Positions 1-5,289 of a stretch of DNA of 9,479 nt are shown one piece after another; the first letter of the stretch is position 1; every line of letters begins with the position of its first letter. The DNA comes from Pseudomonadota bacterium (lineage in GTDB: Bacteria; Desulfobacterota; Desulfarculia; Desulfarculales; JAHJDS01). The stretch is from NCBI GenBank assembly GCA_018812395.1, contig JAHJDS010000529.1, positions 1-9,479 on the forward strand. Reading direction: 5' to 3'. The translations under genes were made by a program, and so were the position numbers. Below the pieces are notes generated by a model. The model worked only from the letters and a program-made list of their open reading frames with translations, ran no database searches and had not been told where the DNA came from.

Positions 1-484
1 CGTGGATGCGGACGAAAAAGGCGTTTTCGTCGCGCAGCGGCCCCGGGGCCGCCTGATAGGCCGAGGCCTGGCCGACCGGATAGCCGCCGTCGGTCCAGGC
101 CGAGGGCTCGCCCGCCCCGGCGTCGAAGACCGGCAGCCTGACCAGCGGGGCGCCGGCCGACCCCGGGTCGGGCGGGACGGTCCGCGCCGGGGTCAGGTAG
201 TCCTCTTCCGGTTCCCGAACCCCGGTCGGGGCCTCGCCGCCGGCCGGTAGAAACGGGTGCCGCGCACTGGGGTGGGTCGCCTGCCAGACCTCGATCAGCG
301 GCAGGTCGAGCAGCTCGGCCAATCGTTCCACCGCCCGGGCCGACACCTTGGACGTGTCGGTCTCCCAGTCGTGAACAAAAGACTTGCCGTAACCCAGCTT
401 GACGGCCAAGGCCCGGACCGACAGCCCCAAGGCCTTTCGTTGACGGCGGACCCAGGCCCCCGGCGATTCGATCTTGTCGGACAT
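1..484 (-). CDS. phage-type repressor, HTH + S24 (LexA/CI-like) peptidase, C-terminus outside window
   Basis: This frame is open from ATG 484 to the window's left edge (161 codons) and is cut there. Residues about 11-62 form an XRE/cI-type helix-turn-helix (WVRRQRKALGLSVRALAVKL, then a recognition-helix stretch ending HDWE). A proline-rich linker spans about 75-112. From about 114 the sequence resembles the start of an S24 peptidase domain: LVRLPVFDAGAG with a candidate self-cleavage Ala122-Gly123, then ENAFFVRIH at the edge, where this family normally continues into G-D-S-M with the catalytic serine. Ser and Lys are therefore not visible. Known for the family: a DNA-bound repressor that cleaves itself when RecA is activated. 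It is divergent from cas9, so control of the shared intergenic region is an inference. A TAA in frame just upstream supports the start, although no clear Shine-Dalgarno is seen. Confidence 0.8.
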   Translation of the reverse strand, partial: MSDKIESPGAWVRRQRKALGLSVRALAVKLGYGKSFVHDWETDTSKVSARAVERLAELLDLPLIEVWQATHPSARHPFLPAGGEAPTGVREPEEDYLTPARTVPPDPGSAGAPLVRLPVFDAGAGEPSAWTDGGYPVGQASAYQAAPGPLRDENAFFVRIH

Positions 485-559
485 ATCGGTAGCTTATCAC
501 CACCGACCATGACCGTCCAGCCCGATTCCGGTCGGATTGGGGCGGTATTTTTGGTGGAG

Positions 560-588
560 TTGACGTTTTTTTTCTTAACAAGTACAGT
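560..588 (+). promoter_or_regulatory. candidate upstream promoter toward cas9
   Basis: TTGACG at 560-565 is followed after 17 nt by TACAGT at 583-588, matching the sigma70 consensus 5/6 and 4/6. The transcript would start near 595 and carry a leader of about 180 nt. The dyad at 586-614 covers its -10 box and start region, as expected of an operator. Confidence 0.35.
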
Positions 589-614
589 CATGAAACTAAT
601 AGACATCATTGACT
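586..614. promoter_or_regulatory. imperfect dyad, candidate repressor operator
   Basis: AGTCATGA (586-593) and TCATTGACT (606-614) are inverted copies that differ by one inserted base. The position, in the AT-rich gap between a phage-type repressor and cas9 and over a promoter candidate, fits an operator. The arms are short and no second copy was found, so this is tentative. Confidence 0.3.
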
Positions 615-652
615 TTTTTATGGCAGAATAACTGGTTTTCCCCCCTGTTTCC

Positions 653-686
653 CCCCAGGCGAAGCATGAAGTAGGGTTGCCTGGGG
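653..686. repeat. 8-bp inverted repeat in the cas9 leader
   Basis: CCCCAGGC (653-660) and GCCTGGGG (679-686) are perfect inverted copies around an 18-nt loop. No T-run follows in the plus direction. It would fold in a transcript from the upstream promoter candidate but lies upstream of the one at 704-732. Confidence 0.4.
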
Positions 687-703
687 CGGACCGGCAAAGA
701 GGA

Positions 704-732
704 TTGACTGCTTCAACCCACCGTGATATTTA
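704..732 (+). promoter_or_regulatory. candidate cas9 promoter
   Basis: TTGACT (704-709) is separated by 17 nt from TATTTA (727-732). The -35 box matches 5/6 and the -10 box is weak. Transcription would begin near 740, leaving a leader of about 35-45 nt before the cas9 start. Confidence 0.45.
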
Positions 733-774
733 TAGCACATCTTCTTTTGCGTCCTTCCAGTGCTGGGGGGCATC

Positions 775-3645
775 TTGGGACGCGTGACTCTCGCCATTGA
801 TTTCGGATCGACCCACATCGGCCTGGCGCTGGTGCGGAACCAGAACGGCCAGAACGAACCCCTCTTCGCCGGCACCATCAGCTACAAGCAAAAGGTACTC
901 AAAGACAAGTCAGTTGATCGGGCACAGCTTAGACGCCTTCGGCGTACCAGGAAGACCAAGCACACCCGTTTGAGGCGCCTTGAAGCCGGCCTGCGCTCCT
1001 GTGGCCTCAACGAGGCCGCCATTGGTCCGCTGGTGGGCTTCTGTCGCCGGCGGGGGTACAAGAATCTATTCAAGGAATATGAAGAGGAAGAGAGGCGGGG
1101 GAAGCAACAGGACGAGACCATAGATTCGAGGGAGTTCGGCTACAGAGAAGACTTCTTCAAGGCCCTAGAGGTCAAGCTGGACCAACTGGTCCCGGAGGAC
1201 AAACGGGCTTCCGCCCGGGCCGTCTGTGAAAGGGTATTGAACCTGGCCGGTGACCGTCGCCGGGAAATACGGCCACTTCGTTTTGACAACCGGGGCAAGT
1301 CCTGGTGCGCGTGGGAGGGGTGCGACCGGGTGCCCCCCCGGCGCAAGAACGCCCCTCGCGACGCCCTGGCCCAGTTCGTCTACACGGTCATAGATTTGGA
1401 TTACGTGAAGGAAGCCCCCGAGTCGGAGGCCAAACTCGAAGACATGCTGGACGCCGTGGCCGTGCTGGGAAAGAGGCACCGCAACGCAAATGGTAAAGAC
1501 AAACAAGTTGTCGATCACGAACGAAAAGTGTTGAAGGCACGTATCACAAAAGAAATTAAGCAGATTCGGGAGTTGCTGAAAGACGAGCCGGATGAGGACA
1601 GAGAAAAGAAGCGGTGGTCAACGGTCAAAGGCAATATCGAGAACCTGTTGCTCAAGAGCCGGGGCCGAAACCGCTACTGCCGTCAGCACAGCGCCGAGCA
1701 TGTCCAGCACCTCCGTGAGGGCCAGCCGGTGCCCTTCAAGGCCTCGCTGACCGAGCGCGACCTCGTCTCCCGCCGCGAGGAGATGCTCTACCAGAAGCTG
1801 TGGCGCTACATCGAGGCCCGGCTCCTGCCGCTGGCCCCGGAGGGCATCGACCGGCTGGTCGTGGAGCGGGTGGCCTTCGACCTGCTGGCCGGCACGTTCA
1901 AGCAACGCCAGCGAGTGGGCGACCAAACCCTGGAGGCGATGTACCAGCAAGGTCCGCGTTATCGTCCCTTTCCCCAACGACCCTTTAAAAACGATCTGGA
2001 GATGCTCCGGATCGAGTTCGAAGGCCGGTGCGCCTACTGCGGTCAGGAGAGCGCCGAGCTGACTGAGGTGGACCACATCCTGCCCCGGTCAGAGTTCTTC
2101 TTCGACAGCTACCTGAATATTGTACCGGCCTGTCCAACCTGTAACCGAGAGGCCAAGGGTAAGGCTTCGCCCACAGCCTCCGGCATGTCCATCGCTCCCG
2201 AGGCCTATGATGCCTACAGCCGATACGTCAAGTCAAAACGCCCCCCACACCTTTTACACGCCGAGAAGAAAGGCATCCTTAAACTGATGAAGCGTGATGA
2301 TGAGGGAAAGGCGCGGACCTGGGAGGCCGAGAAGCACCTCACCTTTCTCGCCAACAAATTTGCGGTTAAGACGCAGACCCAGCGAAGCCCCAGGCCCATG
2401 GCCCGGTTCCTGGCCGAGCGGATCGGGCGGCCGTTAGGCCAAGCGCCAAAGGTCCGCTTTCACAATGGCCGGCACACCGCCATCTGGCGAAAGGCGGCCT
2501 ATCCCGGATTCGACAAGTACCGGGAGAAGGAGGAAGGCGGCGTCATCAACCACGCCCTGGACGCGCTGATCCTGGCCTGTGACCTGCCTGACATCACCCG
2601 GCTGGAACACATGGGGCTGACGGTATCCGATATCGACTCATGGATCGAGGCGGTCCGCGACCGGCCGCCCGAGGCCGACCAGGACGGACTACCCCTCGTC
2701 CCGAAACCGAAGTTCGCCGTGGACGGTTTCGAGGAGGTCCTACCCGGCAACTTCGTCCACGTCGATTTGGGGTGCTTCAACTGGAACCGCAAGAACACCG
2801 CCGTTCAGCGACAAGGGATTTATGGCTGGAGCAAGCGCCAGGACGATCCCACTATCCGCAAACCAGCCGCCGACTGGAGCAACGAACTGAAGGCGGCCAA
2901 GAAGCCGGAAAAGGTGGAGGCCATCATCAAATCCGTCGCCCACCCGAACCTGCGGCGGACGCTGGAGGAAGCCCACGCCAGGGACAAGACCGGCGAGGCG
3001 GTGGCCAAGGCCCTGATCGAATGGCTGCGCAAGGCCATCAAGCCGACCCTGGCCGATGACGGTTTTTCAAGCCACCCGGCCAACCAGAGAATAAAACGCG
3101 GGCTGATCAAGTTTGTGGAAAGTCAAGACGAGAACATACCGGTCTTCATCGGGGTGAAGCGCTTCAGTCCGGATCATAAAGAGCAGAAGTACCTGTCCCG
3201 GGCAGACAAGACCGGGCGAATAATTCACCGCTACATGGCTGACCCGGCCTATCGGGCAATCATCGTCGGCTACGAGGCCGGCAACGGCAAGGTTCAGCGG
3301 GACACTCCCTTGACGTGCATCGTCCGGCAGAACGGTGAGGTGGTGCCCCGGCTGAAAAAGATGGGAGAAGTTCCCGACGGCCCGCTCAAGGGAAGGGCCT
3401 GGGGCGAACCGGCCCCGAAAAAGGAGGAGTGGACGGCGGCGCTGCACGATTATCTGGCGAAGGCGGGCGTCGTGGAGTATGCCGTCGTCACCCAGGGTTG
3501 CGTGCTGCGGCACGAAAACGGCGGCGAGCGCTACCTGAGGAATTTCTCCGGCGATTATGGCTTCAGTTGGGGACTCCTGAAGGGAGTCAGTTCGGTTCGC
3601 CGGTCACCGCTGACGGCCAGGGCCGTGGCGAACACCAAGGTTTAG
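775..3645 (+). CDS. cas9: compact Cas9 RNA-guided DNA endonuclease (type II-C/II-D-like)
   Basis: This protein cuts both strands of DNA matching a crRNA:tracrRNA guide. Residues are numbered from TTG 775 (956 aa). RuvC-I is LAIDFGSTHIGLAL with Asp9; an arginine-rich bridge helix spans about 50-71; a small REC lobe (about 72-360) includes a CAWEGC cysteine pair (178/183); RuvC-II is VVERVAFD with Glu364. The HNH domain has His434 in VDHILPRS, Asn448 and Asn457, spaced 14 and 23 residues after His exactly as in SpCas9 H840/N854/N863. Two cysteine pairs flank this motif (419/422 and 453/456), as in IscB. RuvC-III is NHALDALILA with His593 and Asp596, followed by about 340 C-terminal residues likely holding the WED and PAM-interacting parts. 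All catalytic residues are present. The start is ambiguous: GTG 760 has no Shine-Dalgarno, TTG 775 follows GGGGGG by 4 nt, and GTG 784 is also possible. No adaptation genes adjoin it. Confidence 0.93.
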   Translation: MGRVTLAIDFGSTHIGLALVRNQNGQNEPLFAGTISYKQKVLKDKSVDRAQLRRLRRTRKTKHTRLRRLEAGLRSCGLNEAAIGPLVGFCRRRGYKNLFKEYEEEERRGKQQDETIDSREFGYREDFFKALEVKLDQLVPEDKRASARAVCERVLNLAGDRRREIRPLRFDNRGKSWCAWEGCDRVPPRRKNAPRDALAQFVYTVIDLDYVKEAPESEAKLEDMLDAVAVLGKRHRNANGKDKQVVDHERKVLKARITKEIKQIRELLKDEPDEDREKKRWSTVKGNIENLLLKSRGRNRYCRQHSAEHVQHLREGQPVPFKASLTERDLVSRREEMLYQKLWRYIEARLLPLAPEGIDRLVVERVAFDLLAGTFKQRQRVGDQTLEAMYQQGPRYRPFPQRPFKNDLEMLRIEFEGRCAYCGQESAELTEVDHILPRSEFFFDSYLNIVPACPTCNREAKGKASPTASGMSIAPEAYDAYSRYVKSKRPPHLLHAEKKGILKLMKRDDEGKARTWEAEKHLTFLANKFAVKTQTQRSPRPMARFLAERIGRPLGQAPKVRFHNGRHTAIWRKAAYPGFDKYREKEEGGVINHALDALILACDLPDITRLEHMGLTVSDIDSWIEAVRDRPPEADQDGLPLVPKPKFAVDGFEEVLPGNFVHVDLGCFNWNRKNTAVQRQGIYGWSKRQDDPTIRKPAADWSNELKAAKKPEKVEAIIKSVAHPNLRRTLEEAHARDKTGEAVAKALIEWLRKAIKPTLADDGFSSHPANQRIKRGLIKFVESQDENIPVFIGVKRFSPDHKEQKYLSRADKTGRIIHRYMADPAYRAIIVGYEAGNGKVQRDTPLTCIVRQNGEVVPRLKKMGEVPDGPLKGRAWGEPAPKKEEWTAALHDYLAKAGVVEYAVVTQGCVLRHENGGERYLRNFSGDYGFSWGLLKGVSSVRRSPLTARAVANTKV

Positions 3646-3666
3646 GCCGCCCCGGGCGGGCGGCCT
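3644..3666 (+). terminator. GC-rich hairpin over the cas9 stop codon
   Basis: A 9-bp perfect stem (3644-3652 with 3658-3666) encloses a 5-nt loop and begins within the cas9 stop codon. The sequence after it (TCGCTCTTTG) has only a weak U-tract. It may attenuate or process the cas9 transcript before the tracrRNA rather than terminate it fully. Confidence 0.4.
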
Positions 3667-3689
3667 TCGCTCTTTGACAACGGAATAGC

Positions 3690-3800
3690 AGAGCAATCAG
3701 GCTCAGGCTGAAAAGAGCATCCGTCCGGAAGGGCCACTCCGGGGTGGGGCAGCCCCGGCACTTGGGCCGCTTGGCTTCGGCTCTGCGGCAGCCCTCTTCC
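3690..3800 (+). ncRNA. predicted tracrRNA
   Basis: The anti-repeat is at 3697-3713 and pairs with the 5' part of the CRISPR repeat. Repeat nt 2-9 (TTTCAGCC) pair with 3706-3713, an internal bulge follows (AC against 3702-3705), and repeat nt 12-16 (CCTGA) pair with 3697-3701. Two helices around a bulge are the canonical crRNA:tracrRNA arrangement. Downstream, a 6-bp hairpin (3739-3744 with 3753-3758) is followed by a hairpin of GCCGC (3766-3770) with GCGGC (3785-3789), whose inner loop is C(TTCG)G at 3775-3780. The location between cas9 and array, on the same strand, is typical. No strong U-tract marks the 3' end, so the ends are estimates. A TTGACA at 3674-3679 has no good -10 partner, and the RNA might be cut from cas9 read-through. 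Confidence 0.65.
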
Positions 3801-3827
3801 GGCGCGTCTTCGGACAGGATGTGAGCC

Positions 3828-3833
3828 TATTAT
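3828..3833 (+). promoter_or_regulatory. possible -10 box of the pre-crRNA promoter
   Basis: TATTAT matches the -10 consensus 5/6 and would start transcription near 3840, just before the first repeat at 3851. No respectable -35 box lies 16-18 nt upstream, so support is weak. Confidence 0.25.
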
Positions 3834-3839
3834 TCTCTT

Positions 3840-3854
3840 GTCAGGGGGCCTGAC
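3840..3854 (+). repeat. leader-edge hairpin resembling a second anti-repeat
   Basis: GTCAGG-GGG-CCTGAC is a perfect 6-bp inverted repeat running into the first four bases of repeat 1. Its first arm plus loop, GTCAGGG then GGC and TGA, also matches the reverse complement of the repeat's 5' half apart from small indels. It could fold on itself or pair with a repeat. Confidence 0.4.
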
Positions 3855-4175
3855 CAGCCACCCTGACTTTTTCGAAGTCATTGCGACAGGATTTGGCGGG
3901 TGGCGCATCATCCCGGGAGCAGGTTTCAGCCACCCTGACTTTTTCGAAGTCATTGCGACGGCAAAGAAACAACCCCGGATGGACTGCGGTACGACGTTTC
4001 AGCCACCCTGACTTTTTAAAAGTCATTGCGACGGGTGGATGGTGTTTGATACCGTCTACAAAACCTAGTTTCAGCCACCCTGACTTTTTAAAAGTCATTG
4101 CGACTAATTTCAGAAATAGACAATGGATTTCTAATGGAGTTTCAGCCACCCTGACTTTTTAAAAGTCATTGCGAC
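3851..4175 (+). CRISPR. CRISPR array: five 37-nt repeats, four 34-36-nt spacers
   Basis: Repeats lie at 3851-3887, 3923-3959, 3996-4032, 4068-4104 and 4139-4175. Each starts GTTTCAGCCACCCTGAC and ends GTCATTGCGAC, except that repeat 1 begins TGAC in place of GTTT. The central palindrome is TTTCGAA in repeats 1-2 and TTTAAAA in repeats 3-5. Spacers are 3888-3922 (35 nt), 3960-3995 (36), 4033-4067 (35) and 4105-4138 (34), all different, and none visibly matches this window. The anti-repeat at 3697-3713 indicates plus-strand crRNAs. In that direction spacers 1-4 use the 5' halves of repeats 2-5, which are identical, while the damaged half of repeat 1 is not part of any guide. Confidence 0.97.
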
Positions 4176-4202
4176 TGCTGTTCCGATTTTTCCATACGGC
4201 GC

Positions 4203-4281
4203 GGCCGGTTACCACCCCGGCCCCGCCGACCTGTACTCCGAGCCGCCTCGCGGTCGCCACCAGCGGCCCCCGGGGCGGCTC
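4203..4281. repeat. two GC-rich inverted repeats downstream of the array
   Basis: GGCCGG (4203-4208) pairs with CCGGCC (4217-4222), and GAGCCGCC (4240-4247) pairs with GGCGGCTC (4274-4281). The 199-bp gap between array and next gene holds no gene that I can support. A structured leader or small RNA is possible. Confidence 0.4.
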
Positions 4282-4310
4282 AACCATATGAACTGAAAGA
4301 AAATCCGTGA

Positions 4311-4355
4311 CCCGCCAACCCCCCCGGGTTTTCGCCCCCGCTTGGGGTCGGCGGG
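4311..4355 (+). repeat. long imperfect hairpin before the zinc-knuckle gene
   Basis: CCCGCCAACCCC (4311-4322) and GGGGTCGGCGGG (4344-4355) pair at 11 of 12 positions. The hairpin ends 19 nt before ATG 4375, so it could act as an attenuator or terminator in the leader of that gene. No U-tract follows. Confidence 0.4.
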
Positions 4356-4374
4356 AGGACACGAGGGCCAGCCG

Positions 4375-4782
4375 ATGGGCGCTGGATTCAGACACGAGTG
4401 CGGCCGGTGCGGGTTCGCGGTGCAGACCTCCGGCCCGTGGGAGTTCTGCCGCGACGCGGCGGGGAAGAGACGGGAATTCGGCCACCCGGTGCCGGTGTCC
4501 GAGGAGGCGGCACGGGCGGGCATCCACGGCCTGTCCGGCGAACTGTACTGCCCGGACTGCGACAGGGTGGTGAACGTGATCCTGGTCGAGTACAAGCTGC
4601 CGGCCAGGGACGGCCTGTCGGTCTGGACGGGCGGGGCCGAACCGAGAGACGAGTACCAGCAGGAGGACGCGGTCAAATGCCCCCGGTGCGGCACCACGGA
4701 GATGATCTTCGGCGAGGGCGAGTGGCCCTGCCCCAGGTGCAAGGAAGGGACGCTCAAAGGCTGTCAGGAGTGGATTTCATAA
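4375..4782 (+). CDS. multi-zinc-knuckle protein, function unknown
   Basis: This 135-aa protein carries four CxxC pairs: ECGRCG near the N-terminus, YCPDCD in the middle, and KCPRCG and PCPRCK near the C-terminus. They suggest two or more zinc ribbons, each built from two pairs. No catalytic motif, signal peptide or membrane segment is seen, so it is probably cytoplasmic. Zinc ribbons of this sort often bind nucleic acid or proteins, but nothing here fixes a role and I do not recognise the family. ATG 4375 is chosen because GAGGG lies 7 nt upstream; an in-frame TTG at 4342 sits inside the upstream hairpin. It is the first gene after the CRISPR array, same strand, about 200 bp away, with its own structured leader, so a link to Cas9 is only positional. 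Confidence 0.75.
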   Translation: MGAGFRHECGRCGFAVQTSGPWEFCRDAAGKRREFGHPVPVSEEAARAGIHGLSGELYCPDCDRVVNVILVEYKLPARDGLSVWTGGAEPRDEYQQEDAVKCPRCGTTEMIFGEGEWPCPRCKEGTLKGCQEWIS

Positions 4783-4822
4783 TGGAACCCGCCAGCCACT
4801 AACGCCGTTATTGTTGTTCCGG

Positions 4823-4880
4823 GTTTCGGGGGAAGCGAAACGTACGCCCCCGGTCCTTGACTTGAAACAGGGCCGGGGGC
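4823..4880. terminator. tandem hairpins between convergent genes
   Basis: GTTTCG (4823-4828) pairs with CGAAAC (4836-4841). A stronger 11-bp stem with one G-U pair joins 4846-4856 to 4870-4880 around a 13-nt loop. They lie between the convergent zinc-knuckle and lipoprotein genes, where a bidirectional terminator is expected. Neither side has a clear U-tract. Confidence 0.45.
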
Positions 4881-4911
4881 ATGTTCACGCGATTATCTTA
4901 CTCGGCACTCC

Positions 4912-5082
4912 CTACGGGCCGCCCATATACCCATAGGGCCAGGAGGTGGCGTCACATCCACCTCGAAACTCCCAGCCGCATTTGTGCAATGGCGGCTGGC
5001 GTGACGGTTGGAAGACCCCAGCGCAGCCAGCTGCAAAAAGCAGCCCCGCCATCACCAGGCACAAGGCGATTAACCGCTTCAT
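4912..5082 (-). CDS. small lipoprotein (56 aa)
   Basis: The N-terminus is a classic lipoprotein signal: Met-Lys-Arg, a hydrophobic stretch (LIALCLVMAGLLF) and the lipobox AAGC with the lipidated Cys20. The mature part is only about 37 residues, with two further cysteines (CGWEFRGGC) that could form a disulfide, and an aromatic/glycine tail (SWPYGYMGGP). It should be anchored in a membrane, probably the outer one. Start support is good: GGGG lies 7 nt before ATG 5082, and a near-consensus promoter lies just upstream. Bacteriocin-release-type lysis proteins and entericidins are similar small lipoproteins, but no family-specific motif lets me assign one. It is transcribed on its own between an integrase and a convergent zinc-knuckle gene. 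Confidence 0.75.
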   Translation of the reverse strand: MKRLIALCLVMAGLLFAAGCAGVFQPSRQPPLHKCGWEFRGGCDATSWPYGYMGGP

Positions 5083-5105
5083 GCTTTCACCCCAATAAAG
5101 GTTAT

Positions 5106-5189
5106 GGCCAATTATATCCGGTGCCTCGGGGGCGTTTCAACCGACGGGCCCCGAAAGAATTGGCCCCATTTTTCATCCTGAATTGGGCC
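5106..5189. repeat. GGCCAATT inverted repeats near the integrase end
   Basis: GGCCAATT (5106-5113) is inverted as AATTGGCC (5158-5165), and a near copy AATTGGGCC follows at 5181-5189. The repeats overlap the lipoprotein promoter and sit within 200 bp of the recombinase gene, so recombinase or regulator binding is possible but unproven. Confidence 0.3.
5111..5140 (-). promoter_or_regulatory. sigma70-type promoter of the small lipoprotein gene
   Basis: On the minus strand, TTGAAA (5140-5135) is followed after 18 nt by a perfect TATAAT (5116-5111). The start would be near 5104, giving a leader of about 20 nt that contains the GGGG Shine-Dalgarno. Confidence 0.65.
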
Positions 5190-5260
5190 GCAATCGCCGC
5201 GGCACAGCCCCCTTCCTCCCGTCTCTGCTCACCCCGGGGTTTAGAAAGGTTGATTTTTTC

Positions 5261-5286
5261 GGCCCCCGATGTCGAGATCTGGGGCC
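5261..5286. repeat. near-perfect palindrome at the integrase 3' end
   Basis: GGCCCCCGAT and ATCTGGGGCC pair at 9 of 10 positions around a 6-nt loop, ending 4 bp from the integrase stop. A run of T on its left (5253-5258) reads as A in integrase RNA, so it is not a normal intrinsic terminator for that gene. A perfect 10-bp palindrome, ACCCCGGGGT, lies nearby at 5231-5240. Confidence 0.4.
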
Positions 5287-5289
5287 GCC

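Larger units (their letters stand above)
485..774. other. divergent intergenic region between repressor and cas9
   Basis: These 290 bases hold no convincing gene. Positions 538-635 are strikingly AT-rich against GC-rich flanks and contain a plus-strand promoter candidate and an imperfect dyad. Positions 653-686 hold an 8-bp hairpin, and a second promoter candidate lies at 704-732. I found no convincing minus-strand promoter for the repressor. Confidence 0.6.

Noticed and set aside
257..631. Plus-strand open frame of 124 codons opposite the repressor
   Set aside because: It is antisense to the HTH/S24 frame, has no domain or start signal, and its tail runs through the AT-rich promoter region.
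1618..2076. Minus-strand open frame of 152 codons inside cas9
   Set aside because: It lies wholly within the conserved Cas9 frame and reflects third-position GC bias.
3674..3702. TTGACA at 3674-3679 as a tracrRNA promoter
   Set aside because: At normal spacing the -10 position reads TCAGGC, inside the anti-repeat, so a standard promoter is not supported.
3841..4162. Open frames on both strands through the CRISPR array, with repeated peptide segments
   Set aside because: The apparent protein repeats are translated CRISPR repeats, not a gene.
3851..4175. Minus-strand direction of the CRISPR array
   Set aside because: That direction needs an anti-repeat to GTCGCAATGAC; none was found, while the plus direction has a clear one.
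5261..5286. Palindrome as an intrinsic terminator of the integrase gene
   Set aside because: In the integrase transcript the stem is followed by a run of A, not U.
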